NCBI RefSeq assembly: GCF_009725235.1
Contig: NZ_WJFC01000164.1
Location: 1 to 30,855, forward strand
Length of the DNA stretch: 30,855 bases
Reading direction: 5' to 3'
Source: Scytonema sp. UIC 10036
Lineage (GTDB): Bacteria; Cyanobacteriota; Cyanobacteriia; Cyanobacteriales; Nostocaceae
Shown: positions 15,172-23,209 of the stretch, in pieces
How the letters are laid out: the number at the start of each line of letters is the position of its first letter
How positions within the stretch are numbered: position 1 is the first letter of the stretch
Position numbers and translations under genes: made by a program
The notes under the pieces: model-generated
Seen by the model: only the letters and a program-made list of their open reading frames with translations
Database searches by the model: none
What the model was told of the DNA's origin: nothing

Positions 15172-16521
15172 ATGATGAAAACAATTAAACTCCCATTATC
15201 TGCGACAAAAGCTCCTATAAAGGAGCTAAATCTGACAGCTAAAAGTATAGGAGTCGAGAATACAGAATTCATACCACTCGATAAAATAGCTGAGCGCGTT
15301 ATGTGTGGCGAAGTCATCGTTGTATCTAAGTGCTTGCAAACTATCGGTTACTTTGAGCGTATAAAAGAGGCTAGTTTAGAAGCGATTCGTCAGGCTGTTG
15401 GTGAGGAAAAAGCGACACAAATAAGGGATAAAGGCTTTGAAGCCCTTCATAGAGTTATTGACTTGGATGAAATCCCTTCAGTCAGTAACTGTAGCTATGA
15501 AATTATTCGTGCGTTAGCTCCAGCTTTAGCAAGAGACTTAGTAAAAAAAGTTTTTCAAAAACAAACTCCTTTCTACTTTGAAGAATCTCCCAACGTGCGT
15601 TTTCATATTCCTTTCGATGTAGTGGAGAAGAGAAGAAAACTATTCAGCAACCAGTACTGGAATGGAAAAGTAACAGCCCACGGTCCCCATCACGATAGTT
15701 GGTATCAATGTCCTATCAACTGTGTGAATGTTTGGATAGCAATTGGTTCTGTCAAAATTGGTAATGGTCTAAGTGTTTACCCTCAAGTGTATGGAAAACG
15801 CCTTCCGTGTACGGAGGACGGCAAGATTGTACAAAACCAATACTTTGGGTCAACATTGAATTTTGAGTTAGAGCCAGGAGATGCGCTGATTTTTCATGGA
15901 GAGCATTTACACAGTTCTGAGATTAATAGCACAGATTTATCTCGATACGTTATCAGCTTGCGAATGACCTTAGAGAAGCCTAAATTTCTAGATAAATCAC
16001 CCTATGAAAATAACTACATATACTCTGAGTGTCATGATGGATTCAAAGGAAAGTTATCTCAACTTCTAGTAAAAATATCCCGATTCTTTAAAAAACAAAT
16101 CAATTCGGTTTTTGGTAAGAACAAAAACTATATTCTTTCCGCATTTGATGCTTTAGTATTTGATGATACATCAAGCAATTTTCCTCAACCTGTCTCGGTT
16201 AAGAGTGTTGAAAGTGCTTGTCAAGACGAGACAAGACTTGTTTTCGATTCTGAGGAATTGCCCGTAGGTACAATTAGACCTATATCGCAAAAAATGTGTG
16301 TTGCGAGGCTTGACAAAGACCAAGTCGTTGCTTTCAGTAGGTATTGTCCTCATGAAGGAGCAGATTTAGCAGGTGGCTATTTACGAGATGGATGTATTGT
16401 TTGTCCTTGGCATAATCTTCCATTTAACGCGGACAGTGGTGTTAGTCCCTGTCAGTCGTTATCTAAATTAACTATCTTGAAGTGTATTGAAGATAGTGAC
16501 AAGGTCGAGGTTCAGATGTAA
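15172..16521 (+). CDS. PhyH-like dioxygenase fused to a C-terminal Rieske [2Fe-2S] domain
   Basis: A 449-residue protein with two redox domains. Residues about 30-275 resemble the phytanoyl-CoA dioxygenase (Fe(II)/2-oxoglutarate, double-stranded beta-helix) family: an HxD-like site within PHHDSW (H173 or H174, D175), the LEPGDALIFHGEHLHSS segment with a distal histidine (H245 or H247), and an arginine (R258) where 2-oxoglutarate would bind. After a basic linker (about 290-345), residues about 355-449 form a Rieske ferredoxin-like domain with C392-P-H394, 16 residues, then C411-P-W-H414, all four cluster ligands being present. It lies between a GT4 gene and the Wzx gene, so oxidation or hydroxylation of a sugar, a lipid carrier or an acyl group of the repeat unit is a reasonable inference. 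The substrate is unknown. AGG lies upstream of the ATG at 15172. Confidence 0.78.
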   Translation: MMKTIKLPLSATKAPIKELNLTAKSIGVENTEFIPLDKIAERVMCGEVIVVSKCLQTIGYFERIKEASLEAIRQAVGEEKATQIRDKGFEALHRVIDLDEIPSVSNCSYEIIRALAPALARDLVKKVFQKQTPFYFEESPNVRFHIPFDVVEKRRKLFSNQYWNGKVTAHGPHHDSWYQCPINCVNVWIAIGSVKIGNGLSVYPQVYGKRLPCTEDGKIVQNQYFGSTLNFELEPGDALIFHGEHLHSSEINSTDLSRYVISLRMTLEKPKFLDKSPYENNYIYSECHDGFKGKLSQLLVKISRFFKKQINSVFGKNKNYILSAFDALVFDDTSSNFPQPVSVKSVESACQDETRLVFDSEELPVGTIRPISQKMCVARLDKDQVVAFSRYCPHEGADLAGGYLRDGCIVCPWHNLPFNADSGVSPCQSLSKLTILKCIEDSDKVEVQM

Positions 16522-16539
16522 TTTTTAAAGCTCTATCTC

Positions 16540-17823
16540 ATGCTAACTAAGACAATTAAACAGACATTTTCTAGTCAATTTCTTCGCAATGTTGGCTGGC
16601 TGGGGGGAGCAGAGTTAGTCAATCGTGTCTTTCGCTTAGCGACTACAGTCACTCTTGCTCGCACTTTCACTCCTCAAGATTATGGGCTAGTAGCAATTAT
16701 TTATACAGTCCTTGATTTTGCTAGTGTTTTCACTCTCAAGGGAGGAATTGGAGCTAAGATTATTCAGGCTAATGAGGAAGATGTCAAAACTATCTGCGAT
16801 ACCGCATACTGGCTGAATTGGATTCTGTGTGGCTCCTTGTTTGTTATTCAATGTATTGCGGCATTTGCTATTGCATACTTATCTAAAAATATTCAGATTT
16901 TTCTCCCTCTTTGTACCGTTTCTTGTATGTATTTAATGATGCCACTTTTTACGGTACATGGTGCTTTAATTCAAAGAGAAAATCGACTCAAAGTGACTGC
17001 AATTTGCAATGCTATACAGTCAATACTCAGCAATATCATAACGGTCGTTTTAGCTATTTTAGGGATGGGAATTTGGTCTGTAGTTTGGGCTATGGTTCTC
17101 ACAACTCCAATCTGGATTGTCATTAGCTGGAGAAATCACGATTGGCGACCTCCTAAATCTTTCCAGTTAAAGCGATGGCGGGAAATCGTCAATTTTGGGC
17201 AAAATATTCTTTTGTTGGAATTATTAAGTAAGCTCCGGATGAACTTAGACTATTTAGTTATCGCTAATTTCTTAGGAATTAATGCTTTAGGAGTTTACTA
17301 TTTTGCCTTTAATGCTGGTTTGGGAATTAGTATGAATGTAATAAATACATTTATGTCTGCTTTATTTCCCTATATTTGTGCTGTACGTGCCAACTATAGC
17401 GAATTCAGACAAAGATATTTTAGTAGTCTGAAAAAGATTGCCTTAGTTGTTGTACCAGCCATTCTAGCTCAATCACTTCTTGCTCCATTCTATGTACCAA
17501 TTATCTTTGGAAAACAATGGATAGAAGCAATTCCAGTCTTGATAATGATTTGCTTATCAGTTTTACCCCGCACGTTTGTTTGGGCTGCTTCTTTGTTACT
17601 CAACGCTATAGATAAAACCCATATCCGACTTTATGTAGACATAATTTTTACTATAGTCTTCGCAGTTTCTATAGTAGTAGCAGTTAACTGGGGAATATTT
17701 TGGGTAGCAGCAGCCGTCTTGATATCTCATTTAATTGTCTTACCACCTTTTATAATCTGGATTCATCGATATGCTTTGAATGAGGATTTACATTTTAAGC
17801 CCAATCAAATAAATTTGAATTGA
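16540..17823 (+). CDS. Wzx-type lipopolysaccharide/oligosaccharide flippase
   Basis: A 427-residue polytopic membrane protein of the MOP/polysaccharide-transporter superfamily, which flips the lipid-linked repeat unit to the periplasm. It has the N-terminal signature FLRNVGWLGGAELVNRVFRLATTVTLARTFTPQDYGLVA, about twelve hydrophobic segments, and a central loop with RWREIVNFGQNILLLELLSKLRMNLDYLVI typical of this family. It starts 18 bases after the stop of the dioxygenase-Rieske gene, so the two are probably co-transcribed. There is only a weak ribosome binding site. With the Wzy and Wzc proteins it completes the core of a Wzy-dependent pathway. Confidence 0.9.
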   Translation: MLTKTIKQTFSSQFLRNVGWLGGAELVNRVFRLATTVTLARTFTPQDYGLVAIIYTVLDFASVFTLKGGIGAKIIQANEEDVKTICDTAYWLNWILCGSLFVIQCIAAFAIAYLSKNIQIFLPLCTVSCMYLMMPLFTVHGALIQRENRLKVTAICNAIQSILSNIITVVLAILGMGIWSVVWAMVLTTPIWIVISWRNHDWRPPKSFQLKRWREIVNFGQNILLLELLSKLRMNLDYLVIANFLGINALGVYYFAFNAGLGISMNVINTFMSALFPYICAVRANYSEFRQRYFSSLKKIALVVVPAILAQSLLAPFYVPIIFGKQWIEAIPVLIMICLSVLPRTFVWAASLLLNAIDKTHIRLYVDIIFTIVFAVSIVVAVNWGIFWVAAAVLISHLIVLPPFIIWIHRYALNEDLHFKPNQINLN

Positions 17824-17839
17824 GATTTTGGAAATTCAC

Positions 17840-18000
17840 TAAGTCAGCACAATTAAAGTTTACTCGTCAGGAGCGTCATTTGTCATTGGTCATTAGTCAT
17901 TGGTCATTTGTCATTTGTCATTTATTGTTGGTAAGGATTTTGGAGTATAAACATTTTGTAATATAGTTCTGTTTATTTCCGCCTAGCTACTTAATATTAA
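17840..18000. repeat. Composite dispersed repeat with STRR core
   Basis: This spacer holds an STRR core of gtcatt[t/g]-type heptamers (17875-17923), a left part (17840-17869, aagtcagcacaattaaag) similar to 19057-19090, and a right part (about 17930-17995, ggattttggagtat ... ccgcctagctacttaat) that resembles the sequence after the array at 28770-28797. It lies between the Wzx and pyruvyl transferase genes. Confidence 0.6.
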
Positions 18001-18019
18001 TTCTTAAGGAGATAAGTTC

Positions 18020-19054
18020 ATGAAAGTTTTAGTAACTGGATGGTTCAGTTTTGAAAAGTGTAATGTTACAGCTGGTGATTTGATGGCGCGAGATCTAGCC
18101 TGTGAGTGGCTTGAAGTTGCCGGTCATAAATATGATATTGCGCTTGTTCCTCCTTTTGTTGGTGGTGTAGATTGGCGTTTGGTAGATCCTAGTAATTATT
18201 CACACGTTGTGTTTGTATGCGGTCCTTTTCCATACGTGAAATCATCTATTGAATTTATACAACGTTTTACCCATTGTCGTCTGATTGGTCTTGACCTATC
18301 AATGATTGAATCAGTTGATACTTGGAATCCCTTTGATGTACTTCTAGAAAGGGATAGTTCTGTGGCTTCACGTCCAGACATTACTTTCGCTTCACATCAA
18401 GCAAAGGTTCCTATTGTAGGTATTTTGCTAGTTCATCGACAACATGAGTATAAAGACAAAAATAAGCATCAAGTCGCACATGAAGCTATTAACCGACTCA
18501 TTGCCTCACAAGAAATGGTAGCAGTCCCTATCGATACAGGTCTAGATCCAAATACTACTAATCTCCGCACAGCGGCTGAGGTAGAATCCCTGATCGCTCG
18601 CATGGATATTGTGATTACCACGCGCCTACATGGTACTGTATTAGCTATCAAAAATGGAGTTCCAGCAATTGCTATAGATGCAATTTCTGGCGGAGCTAAG
18701 GTTATACGTCAAGCAGAAACTATTGGTTGGCCTGTAGTATTTTCTATTGACCAACTCTCTGATGATGCTTTGCAAAAAGCTTTTAAATACTGTCAAACTG
18801 AAGAAGCACGCCTCAAAGCAAGAGAATGTCGCGATCGCGCTTTTAAAGCAGTCGAACAAATACGCAATGACTTTATTTCAGCCCTAGATGTGGAAAATTC
18901 ATTAAGTCAACGAGTTTGGCGTGAAGAAGCACTAGACAATTCCTCGTTACAATCCCCAAGCCTAACTGGACTCGCTGTTTATCAGGCGAGAGAGATCAAG
19001 AAGAAAGCAATTCAGACTCTAGTACAGCGGCTTGAAAAAGAATTAAACAAGTGA
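18020..19054 (+). CDS. Polysaccharide pyruvyl transferase family protein
   Basis: A 344-residue enzyme of the PS_pyruv_trans family, which uses phosphoenolpyruvate to add a ketal-linked pyruvate to a sugar, giving the polysaccharide negative charge. The protein has the family's GT-B-like shape: an N-terminal VLVTGWFSFEKCN with glycine-rich start, a central ITFASHQAKVPIVGILLVHR stretch, and the C-terminal family block DIVITTRLHGTVLAIKNGVP. AAGGAG lies 8 bases upstream of the ATG, the clearest ribosome binding site in the locus. It follows a composite repeat and may be transcribed from a start within that spacer. Acidic decoration fits a capsule or envelope polysaccharide. The acceptor sugar is unknown. 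Confidence 0.85.
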   Translation: MKVLVTGWFSFEKCNVTAGDLMARDLACEWLEVAGHKYDIALVPPFVGGVDWRLVDPSNYSHVVFVCGPFPYVKSSIEFIQRFTHCRLIGLDLSMIESVDTWNPFDVLLERDSSVASRPDITFASHQAKVPIVGILLVHRQHEYKDKNKHQVAHEAINRLIASQEMVAVPIDTGLDPNTTNLRTAAEVESLIARMDIVITTRLHGTVLAIKNGVPAIAIDAISGGAKVIRQAETIGWPVVFSIDQLSDDALQKAFKYCQTEEARLKARECRDRAFKAVEQIRNDFISALDVENSLSQRVWREEALDNSSLQSPSLTGLAVYQAREIKKKAIQTLVQRLEKELNK

Positions 19055-19145
19055 AATAAGTAGGTCGTCACAATTAAAGATAACTAGTCATACCGTTTTC
19101 AGATGAAGATGCATAGAAAAAACTCCACCATCTGTGACATCTCTC

Positions 19146-19232
19146 TTTACCCCCCTTAATCCCCCCTTATAAAGGGGGGAAACAGGAAATTTATTTTCCT
19201 CCCCTTTATAAGGGGAGGTTAGGAGGGGTAAA
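19146..19232. repeat. MITE-like double-hairpin inverted repeat
   Basis: Two perfect hairpins lie inside an imperfect outer inverted repeat. The inner stems are cccccctt/aagggggg (19161-19168 and 19172-19179) and cctcccctt/aaggggagg (19198-19206 and 19210-19218), each with a 3-base loop. The outer arms are 19146-19160 and 19218-19232. No transposase is encoded. Such ccccccttaatcccccc elements are common in Nostocales spacers. Confidence 0.75.
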
Positions 19233-19270
19233 AATAATGTGCAGCTTCATATTAAATTGGTATCAGGATG

Positions 19271-19301
19271 GTCGTTAGTCATTGGTCATTGGTCATTTGT
19301 T
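19271..19301. repeat. STRR array (ggtcatt units) abutting a start codon
   Basis: Four heptamers (gtcgtta, gtcattg, gtcattg, gtcattt) run to 2 bases before the ATG at 19302. An upstream in-frame ATG at 19239 would translate the array as WSLVIGHWSF and is not the likely start. Confidence 0.85.
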
Positions 19302-20246
19302 ATGTTACCGAAAATATCTGTAATTATCCCAGCATACAATGCTAAACGCACGATATTAGAAACTATCCAATCCGTTCAGCAACAAACTTTTTCAAATTTT
19401 GAAATCATTGTCATCAATGATGGCTCGACAGACAACACTTTAGAATTACTTCAGAGCGTCAAAGATAAGCGACTGAAAGTTTTCTCCTATGAAAATGGTG
19501 GATTGCCAGTAGCACGCAATCGCGGTATAACCCATGCAATGGGTGAATTTCTTGCCTTTCTTGATGCCGATGATAAGTGGACACCTGATAAATTAGAATT
19601 ACAACTAACAGCCTTACAAGAAAGATCGGAAGCAGGACTAGCTTATAGCTGGACTTACTATTGGTATGAGGAACAAAATTCTGTGTCTCCAAGTACTCCT
19701 GTCTTTTTTGAAGGCAATGTACAAGCTAATTTATTAGTTAATAACTTCATAGCTAATGGTTCTAACCCTTTAATTCGCAAGCAGGCGATTGAATCCACAG
19801 GAGAGTTCGATCCAACACTGAAATCATGTGAAGACTGGGACTATTGGCTACGGCTAGCAACTCATTGGAATTTTGTTGTAGTTCCCAAACACCAAGTTTA
19901 TTACCGTATATCTTCCATCTCCATGTCATCGAAAGTTAATGTTATGGAAGAAGCTGCTCTTATAGTAGTGGAAAAAGCATTTCAAGATGTTCCTGTTGAA
20001 CTACAACACCTTAAAAATCAAAGTTTGGCAGGTGTTTATCAGTATTGCACGCACCAATGTTTACAAAACAGTGGTAAAAGTCGTCATATTGTGAATCAAG
20101 CAGCTAAAAAGTTGTGGTTGGCAATTCGATTGCATCCGCCAATCTTATTAGAAAAATATACTCAAAGTCTTTTGAGATGGTTACTTAAAAAGTGGATACT
20201 AATGTTTCAAGTCAAGCGATCGCACTTTACAGAATATATTAGGTAG
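19302..20246 (+). CDS. Glycosyltransferase family 2 (paralogue 3)
   Basis: A 314-residue GT-A transferase closely similar to those at 11643 and 12754. Motifs: ISVIIPAYNAKRT, VINDGSTD, NGGLPVARNRG, DxD as LDADD (D88, D90) followed by KWTPDKLELQL, and SCEDWDYWLRLA. I take the ATG at 19302 because it gives the same N-terminus as the paralogues; starting at 19239 would add 21 residues coded by the STRR array. No ribosome binding site is visible. It is the last + strand gene before the convergent NRPS. The separation from its paralogues by about 5.5 kb suggests duplication and dispersal within the locus. Confidence 0.87.
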   Translation: MLPKISVIIPAYNAKRTILETIQSVQQQTFSNFEIIVINDGSTDNTLELLQSVKDKRLKVFSYENGGLPVARNRGITHAMGEFLAFLDADDKWTPDKLELQLTALQERSEAGLAYSWTYYWYEEQNSVSPSTPVFFEGNVQANLLVNNFIANGSNPLIRKQAIESTGEFDPTLKSCEDWDYWLRLATHWNFVVVPKHQVYYRISSISMSSKVNVMEEAALIVVEKAFQDVPVELQHLKNQSLAGVYQYCTHQCLQNSGKSRHIVNQAAKKLWLAIRLHPPILLEKYTQSLLRWLLKKWILMFQVKRSHFTEYIR

Positions 20247-20358
20247 GTTGGGTTGAGGAACGAAACCCAACATTGAACCCTGATTGTTGGGTTTCGTTCC
20301 TCAAACGCCACTTCACTCAACGGGGGAAACCCCCGCATGTGAGTGGCTCCCCAACCTA
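20243..20358. repeat. MITE-like palindromic repeat at convergent gene ends
   Basis: A compact element bounded by gtaggttggg (20243-20252) and its complement ccccaacctac (20348-20358). It contains a perfect 20-base inverted repeat (arms 20253-20272 and 20285-20304, 12-base loop) and a smaller hairpin, cggggg-aaa-cccccg (20321-20335). The long stem could stop transcription from both sides. Its right half encodes the last residues of the NRPS (from about residue 910) and the stop codon at 20315-20313. Confidence 0.8.
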
Positions 20359-23087
20359 CGCAATTGATTGTCCTCAACAAGTTTTTGCTCCTCAGCCGTC
20401 TGGGCTAAGCAAGCCTTCAATTTAGCAGCTAACACTTGTACGTGGGGTTCTGCAAGTATAGTATGGTGAGTTCCAGCAGTATAGTGGATATCCACACCTT
20501 CACCAGCCAATTTATCCCAACCGAGATTGGGAGCTAATTCATAACCTTCAGCTGCCAGCCACTGCTCCTCTTCAATCGCTAACACAGTCACTCGACCGGG
20601 GTAAACTTGCAGATTGTATTTTGCCCTAGCCTCATTGTGTATATCTTCCATAACGGAGTAACGGAGCTTGCGAGGTAAAGGAAGCCTAAGACTCAAATAA
20701 AATTTGCAGGCAATCTTTTCAGTCCTGTACTGGAATATTCTCTGGAGCCAATCACTCCATCCCTTCACCCTTTTCCAAATGTAAGCAGTTCTTCCTTCTA
20801 AAAGGTGATTCCAATGAAGAGGGATTCGCTTCAGCAATGGTAATCGATTGATAGCACCAGGAGCATAAGTATCCAGTAAGAATAGCTTAGCTACTTTTTC
20901 GCCTTGTCTGTGTAACTGCTGAGCCATCTCGAATGCTATAACACCCCCAAATGAGTATCCACATAAAAAATAAGGACCTTTTGGTTGAAGAGTTTGAATC
21001 TCTTTGATATAGCGCGATGCCATATCTTCAATTCGAGTGTAAGGACTTTGTTGTCCATCAAGCCCTTTTGCTTGTAACCCATAAATAGGTCGCTCTGAAC
21101 CGAGATAGCGTGCCAAATTAAGGAAGTTAAGAATATCGCCACTAATGTCATGGATACAGAATAGAGGTGCTAAAGAACCTTCTGCCTGTATTGGAACGAG
21201 TAAAGACCAAGATGTTGAAAGCTTTTGAACTTCCTCTGTGGCACCAGAATCTGGTGAAAGACTCAGATCTGTCATTGTGGATGACTTTTCTGGCTCGCGG
21301 ATAATGTTGGCTAGAGCCTCCACAGTTCCCGATTGGATGAGGGTTGCTAAGGGTAGATTTTTGCCAAATGTTTTCTCAATTTGCCAAAATACTTTTACTG
21401 CTAGCAAAGAGTTACCTCCTAGCTCAAAGAAGTTATCTCTGATGCCAATAGGCTGGACTCCTAAAACTTGTTGCCAAATTTGTGAAAGCTTTTGTTCTAA
21501 CTCATCCTGAGGAGCAACATAAGTTTCTTCTAACTCTTGCCTAACTTGATTGGGGACTGGCAATGCCCGACGATCCACTTTACCATTAGGAGTTAAGGGA
21601 AAAGTGTCTAGGATCGCAAAAGCGCTTGGAATCATATGATTGGGCAGTTTCTCCTTCAAGAACTGCCGCAGTTCATTTGTAGTACAAGATTTCTCTTGGT
21701 TAGGAACGACATATGCTACAAGGCGTGTGTCACCGGGAACATCTTCTCGTGCCATAACCACAGTTTGTTGTACGCTAGGATGTTGAACGAGGATAGCTTC
21801 AATTTCCTTCAACTCTATGCGGAAACCGCGAATTTTAACTTGGTGATCTGTACGGCCAATAAATTCAATACTACCATCTGGTAAGTAACGAGCTAAATCA
21901 CCTGTCTTGTAGAGGCGAGCTCCAGATATATCGCTAAAGGGGTCAGCAATGAATTTTTCATTGGTAAGATCGGGTCGGTTGAGATAGCCTCTAGCTACAC
22001 CGAAACCCCCGATGTACAATTCTCCGGGGACTCCTACAGGAACAGTCGCAATAGGGTTTGTTTGAGGACGCAAATCTGGATCTAGTAGATAAATCTGGGT
22101 GTTATCAATTGGATGTCCGAGGGGAATGGCAGCCTCTGCTGATTCCACTTTATAGATCATTGACCAAATAGTTGTTTCTGTGGGACCATACAAGTTCCAT
22201 AGGGAGTCGCAGCTTGCTAGTAATGAAGCCGCAAGTTTCTGAGACAGGGCTTCACCACCACAGAGAATTTTTAGTTGTTTGTTCCCTTGCCATCCTCCTG
22301 CTAGTAGCATTTGCCAAGTAGCAGGAGTCGCTTGCATGACTGTTGCTCCCGATAGTGTTAAATGCTCTATGAGTTGTTGAGGATCGGCAGCAACTTCCCG
22401 ACTCACTAATACTACCTTTGCACCAAGGCTGAGAGGTAAATAAATTTCTAGCGCGGCAATATCAAAGGATATGGTAGTCACTCCTAGGAGTACATCATCC
22501 GCTGTCATCCCCGGTTCTCGACTCATGGAATTTAAAAAGTTAATGACGGAATGATGCTCGATTTGTACGCCTTTAGGTTTCCCAGTAGAGCCAGATGTAT
22601 ATATAGTGTAAGCCAAGGAATTTGGCATGACTCCACTCACTGGGTTAGAGCTACTTTGTTGGTCAATTTTGTCCCAATCGTTATCTAGGCAAACCACAGT
22701 TGGCTCAGAGACCATCAGACAATCAGAAACCATTTGTAGTAATGTGTTTTGGGTTAATACCACCGATACTTGAGCATCTCCAAGCATCAAGGCTAATCGC
22801 TGTTGCGGATAGGCTGGATCTAGTGGTACGTAAGCTCCGCCAGCTTTAAGAATGCCTAAAAGCCCAATCACCATTTCTAAAGAGCGCTCCAAGCAAATTC
22901 CAACCAAAACATCAGGTCCTACACCTAAAGTTTGTAGGTAATGTGCTAGTTGATTGGCTTTGCAATTCAGTTGCTGGTAAGTCAGTTTTTCGCCCTTAAA
23001 AATGACAGCAATCTTCTCTGGTGTTTTCTCTACTTGAGATTCAAATAACTGATGAATGCAGAATGCTTGAGTGTTTGATATAGACAT
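20313..23087 (-). CDS. Single-module NRPS: adenylation-PCP-thioesterase, predicted glycine
   Basis: A 924-residue synthetase without condensation domain. Adenylation domain, about 10-510: A3 YTSGSTGKPKG (163-173), A5 NLYGPTETT (298-306), A7 YKTGDL (393-398), A8 GRTDHQVKIRGFRIEL (411-426), A10 NGKVDRRAL. Carrier domain about 525-600 with the phosphopantetheine serine S560 (ELGGNS). Type I thioesterase about 630-895 with S712 (GYSFG), D739 and H874 (GTHH). The ten specificity residues, read by motif alignment, are D209, I210, L213, Q252, L275, G277, L299, I307, W308 and K503 (DILQLGLIWK), a glycine code. It should load glycine and release it by hydrolysis or transfer. It is divergent from the PKS at 23821. 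The end of the gene lies in a palindromic repeat, so about 15 C-terminal residues appear to be added. Confidence 0.88.
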   Translation of the reverse strand: MSISNTQAFCIHQLFESQVEKTPEKIAVIFKGEKLTYQQLNCKANQLAHYLQTLGVGPDVLVGICLERSLEMVIGLLGILKAGGAYVPLDPAYPQQRLALMLGDAQVSVVLTQNTLLQMVSDCLMVSEPTVVCLDNDWDKIDQQSSSNPVSGVMPNSLAYTIYTSGSTGKPKGVQIEHHSVINFLNSMSREPGMTADDVLLGVTTISFDIAALEIYLPLSLGAKVVLVSREVAADPQQLIEHLTLSGATVMQATPATWQMLLAGGWQGNKQLKILCGGEALSQKLAASLLASCDSLWNLYGPTETTIWSMIYKVESAEAAIPLGHPIDNTQIYLLDPDLRPQTNPIATVPVGVPGELYIGGFGVARGYLNRPDLTNEKFIADPFSDISGARLYKTGDLARYLPDGSIEFIGRTDHQVKIRGFRIELKEIEAILVQHPSVQQTVVMAREDVPGDTRLVAYVVPNQEKSCTTNELRQFLKEKLPNHMIPSAFAILDTFPLTPNGKVDRRALPVPNQVRQELEETYVAPQDELEQKLSQIWQQVLGVQPIGIRDNFFELGGNSLLAVKVFWQIEKTFGKNLPLATLIQSGTVEALANIIREPEKSSTMTDLSLSPDSGATEEVQKLSTSWSLLVPIQAEGSLAPLFCIHDISGDILNFLNLARYLGSERPIYGLQAKGLDGQQSPYTRIEDMASRYIKEIQTLQPKGPYFLCGYSFGGVIAFEMAQQLHRQGEKVAKLFLLDTYAPGAINRLPLLKRIPLHWNHLLEGRTAYIWKRVKGWSDWLQRIFQYRTEKIACKFYLSLRLPLPRKLRYSVMEDIHNEARAKYNLQVYPGRVTVLAIEEEQWLAAEGYELAPNLGWDKLAGEGVDIHYTAGTHHTILAEPHVQVLAAKLKACLAQTAEEQKLVEDNQLRRLGSHSHAGVSPVE

Positions 23088-23183
23088 AAATTTTTGCTCT
23101 AAAAAGATAGACTGTTTCCCTGTGAAACTAATACGACTCCTATCCCAATAGGGTGCGGTTAAGGGTTGTTTGTGCTGTTGAGA

Positions 23184-23209
23184 AACCCGGTTTTAAAAAA
23201 AACCGGGTT
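23184..23209. repeat. Hairpin, aacccggtttt arms
   Basis: Perfect 11-base arms (aacccggtttt and aaaaccgggtt) around a 4-base A loop. This is a type of palindrome common in cyanobacterial spacers; it could fold in RNA or be a minimal repeat element. It lies about 97 bases upstream of the NRPS start. Confidence 0.7.

Noticed and set aside
19239..19301. Upstream in-frame ATG for GT2 paralogue 3
   Set aside because: The added 21 residues come from the STRR array and are absent from the paralogues; the ATG at 19302 aligns with them.
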